This document shows, one piece after another, positions 5,472-7,005 of a stretch of 7,005 bases of DNA. The notes under the pieces were generated by a model, which was not told the DNA's origin, ran no database searches, and was given only the letters and a program-made list of their open reading frames with translations. This DNA comes from DASRTE01 sp035316885. Lineage in GTDB: Bacteria > Actinomycetota > Actinomycetes > Jiangellales > Jiangellaceae. Made by a program: the position numbers and the translations under genes. The stretch covers positions 1-7,005 of the forward strand of contig DATHII010000356.1 in assembly GCA_035316885.1 (NCBI GenBank). The letters run 5' to 3'. Numbering within the stretch: position 1 is the first letter of the stretch; each line of letters begins with the position of its first letter.

Positions 5472-6548
5472 ATGACCCGGGTCGCCTCGGCCGCGACGGC
5501 GCTGCCACCGCACCGTTACGACCAGAGCGAGATCACCGCGGCCGTCACCCGCATGCTTGCGCTCGCCGGCACGAGGCGCGCGGCACTGGAGCGGTTCCAC
5601 GGGGCCAGCGGGGTGCGGACCCGCCACCTCGTTCTGCCGCTGGACCGCTACGGCACGCTGGGCGGGTTCGGCGAGGCCAACGACATCTTCCTGACCTGCG
5701 CGGTCGACCTTGGCGAGCGCGCAGTCAAGGAGGCGCTCGCGGAGGTCGGCTTGGCCCCGACCGACGTCGACGTCCTCATGACGGTGTCGGTGACGGGGAT
5801 CGGCGCTCCGTCGGTTGACGCGAGGCTCGTCCCGCGGCTCGGACTGCGTGACGACGTCCGGCGGATCCCGGTCTTCGGGCTGGGCTGTGTGGCCGGCGCC
5901 GCCGGCATCGCCCGGCTTCACGACGTCCTGCGCGGCGATCCCGAGGGCGTGGCCGTGCTCCTGGCGGCGGAGACCTGCTCACTCACGGTGCAACGCGACG
6001 ACGACTCGATCGCCAACCTGGTCGCGAGCGCCCTGTTCGGCGACGGGGTCGCTGCCGTGGTCCTGGTAGGGGAGTCACGGGCGCGCCGGCTGGGCCTGCC
6101 CGGGCCCGACGTCGTCGCCACCCGCAGCCGGCTCTACCCCGACACGGAGCGGGTGATGGGTTGGGACGTCGGCGGCAGCGGCTTCCGAATCGTCCTGGCC
6201 GCGAGCGTTGCCGACGTCGTGGAGGCGCACCTGGGCGACGACGTCCGCGAGTTCCTCGGCGAGCACGGCCTCACCGTTGGCGATGTCCGGCGGTGGATCG
6301 CCCATCCGGGCGGGCCGAAGGTGTTGGAGGCGACGTCGCGGACGCTCGGTCTACGCGACGGCGAGCTCGATCTCACCTGGCGGTCGCTGGAGAGCGTCGG
6401 CAACCTGTCGTCGGCGTCGGTCCTGCACGTGCTGTCATCGGCGCTCGACCAGCCGCCGCCCGAGAGCGGGGGAGCCGGGATGTTGTTCGCGATGGGCCCG
6501 GGCTTCTGCTCCGAGCTGGTCCTGCTCCGGTGGCCGGAGGAGCCCTGA
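5472..6548 (+). CDS. Type III polyketide synthase (chalcone/stilbene synthase family)
   Basis: The 358-residue product is a type III PKS, a homodimeric ketosynthase that extends an acyl-CoA starter with malonyl-CoA and cyclises the chain to pyrones, resorcinols or related phenolics without an acyl carrier protein. The catalytic triad is complete: Cys139 in VFGLGCVAGAAG, His278 in WIAHPGGPKVLEA and Asn311 in SVGNLSSASVL. The GPGF loop near the C-terminus (342-345) is also present. Length is near the usual 350-390 residues. The N-terminus (RVASAATALPPHRYDQSEI) agrees with family starts, supporting ATG 5472; no Shine-Dalgarno is visible and a CACGAT hexamer 6 bases upstream could make it leaderless. 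It sits 1 base ahead of a methyltransferase gene of the ICMT family, the arrangement of Bacillus bpsA-bpsB, so alkyl-alpha-pyrone or alkylresorcinol lipids are the likely products. Starter chain length cannot be read from sequence alone. Confidence 0.92.
   Translation: MTRVASAATALPPHRYDQSEITAAVTRMLALAGTRRAALERFHGASGVRTRHLVLPLDRYGTLGGFGEANDIFLTCAVDLGERAVKEALAEVGLAPTDVDVLMTVSVTGIGAPSVDARLVPRLGLRDDVRRIPVFGLGCVAGAAGIARLHDVLRGDPEGVAVLLAAETCSLTVQRDDDSIANLVASALFGDGVAAVVLVGESRARRLGLPGPDVVATRSRLYPDTERVMGWDVGGSGFRIVLAASVADVVEAHLGDDVREFLGEHGLTVGDVRRWIAHPGGPKVLEATSRTLGLRDGELDLTWRSLESVGNLSSASVLHVLSSALDQPPPESGGAGMLFAMGPGFCSELVLLRWPEEP
6536..6542 (+). promoter_or_regulatory. Shine-Dalgarno site of the methyltransferase gene
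   Basis: GGAGGAG (6536-6542) lies within the last codons of the PKS gene, 7 bases before GTG 6550. It supports GTG 6550 as the start and indicates translation coupled to the upstream gene. Confidence 0.75.
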
Positions 6549-6549
6549 C

Positions 6550-7005
6550 GTGACCGCCTACGTGCTCCTGGTTGCCGCCGTCGGGATCGAGCGGCTGGCC
6601 GAGCTCGTGGTCTCGACCCGCAACGCCCGGTGGGCGTTCGCACGCGGCGGCGTCGAGTACGGGCGCGGCCACTACCCGGTGATGTCGGCCATGCACGCTG
6701 CCCTGCTCGTAGCCTGCGTCGTCGAAGTCGCCGTCGCCGACCGCCCGTTCCTGCCCTGGCTGGGCTGGCCGATGCTGTCACTGGTGGTGGCCGCCCAGGC
6801 GCTGCGGTGGTGGTGTGTGGCCACGCTCGGCCACCAGTGGAACACCCGCGTCATCGTCGTGCCGGATCTGCCTCTCGTCACAAGCGGCCCGTACCGGTGG
6901 CTGCGTCATCCCAACTACGTGGCCGTCGTCGTCGAGGTGGCCGCCCTGCCGCTCGTCCACACCGCGTGGGTGACGGCGCTGGTGTTCACCCTCGCGAACG
7001 CGGCG
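6550..7005 (+). CDS. Isoprenylcysteine carboxyl methyltransferase (ICMT)-family membrane protein, 3' end missing
   Basis: The open frame runs 152 codons from GTG 6550 to the window edge without a stop, so the C-terminus is missing, probably a few tens of residues by comparison with family members of about 170-190. It is an integral membrane methyltransferase of the ICMT-like family. Hydrophobic segments lie near residues 3-22, 43-63, 69-91 and 124-149. The signature region reads TSGPYRWLRHPNYVAVVVE (111-129); RHPNY is the S-adenosylmethionine/substrate-binding motif conserved in this family. The PKS stop and this start are separated by a single base, with a GGAGGAG ribosome site, so the two are co-transcribed. 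By analogy with Bacillus BpsB, which O-methylates alkylpyrones made by BpsA, the inferred role is methylation of the PKS product in the membrane. A function on isoprenylated protein is not expected in bacteria. Confidence 0.85.
   Translation, partial: MTAYVLLVAAVGIERLAELVVSTRNARWAFARGGVEYGRGHYPVMSAMHAALLVACVVEVAVADRPFLPWLGWPMLSLVVAAQALRWWCVATLGHQWNTRVIVVPDLPLVTSGPYRWLRHPNYVAVVVEVAALPLVHTAWVTALVFTLANAA

Overview
The window is high-GC DNA with GC-rich third codon positions, GTG starts, an actinobacterial-type TldD/TldE pair and -10-like TANNNT hexamers placed about 7 bases before start codons, the pattern of leaderless actinobacterial genes. The most likely source is the chromosome of an actinobacterium; genus cannot be fixed from the sequence. 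I see no rRNA, tRNA, CRISPR array, IS element or integrase.

Layout. 1-145 (-) is the N-terminus of a PLP-dependent aminotransferase running off the left edge. A 298-base divergent intergenic region (146-443) carries a strong Shine-Dalgarno site for it, a 7-bp inverted repeat and a TTGACA-containing dyad. 444-1529 (+) is a YcaQ/AlkX-type DNA glycosylase with the QxD motif. It converges on a small DUF2237 protein (1612-2004, -) across an 82-base gap with two short palindromes. 2147-2486 (-) looks coding by codon use but is split by a stop and a frame change; I read it as a decayed gene, with a 48-codon ATG ORF inside it as an alternative. 2487-3884 (-) is tldE and 3881-5407 (-) is tldD, overlapping by 4 bases. 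They diverge from 5472-6548 (+), a type III polyketide synthase, followed after 1 base by 6550-7005 (+), an isoprenylcysteine carboxyl methyltransferase-like membrane protein cut by the right edge.

How the genes work together. TldD and TldE form one proteolytic heterocomplex and look translationally coupled. The type III PKS and the methyltransferase form a two-gene operon resembling the Bacillus bpsA-bpsB pair, which makes alkylpyrones or alkylresorcinol-type lipids and O-methylates them. The 64-base tldD/PKS divergent spacer holds both putative promoters and nested inverted repeats, so the two operons may share control. The glycosylase is a DNA repair enzyme with no evident link to the rest. 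The least explained segment is 2005-2486.
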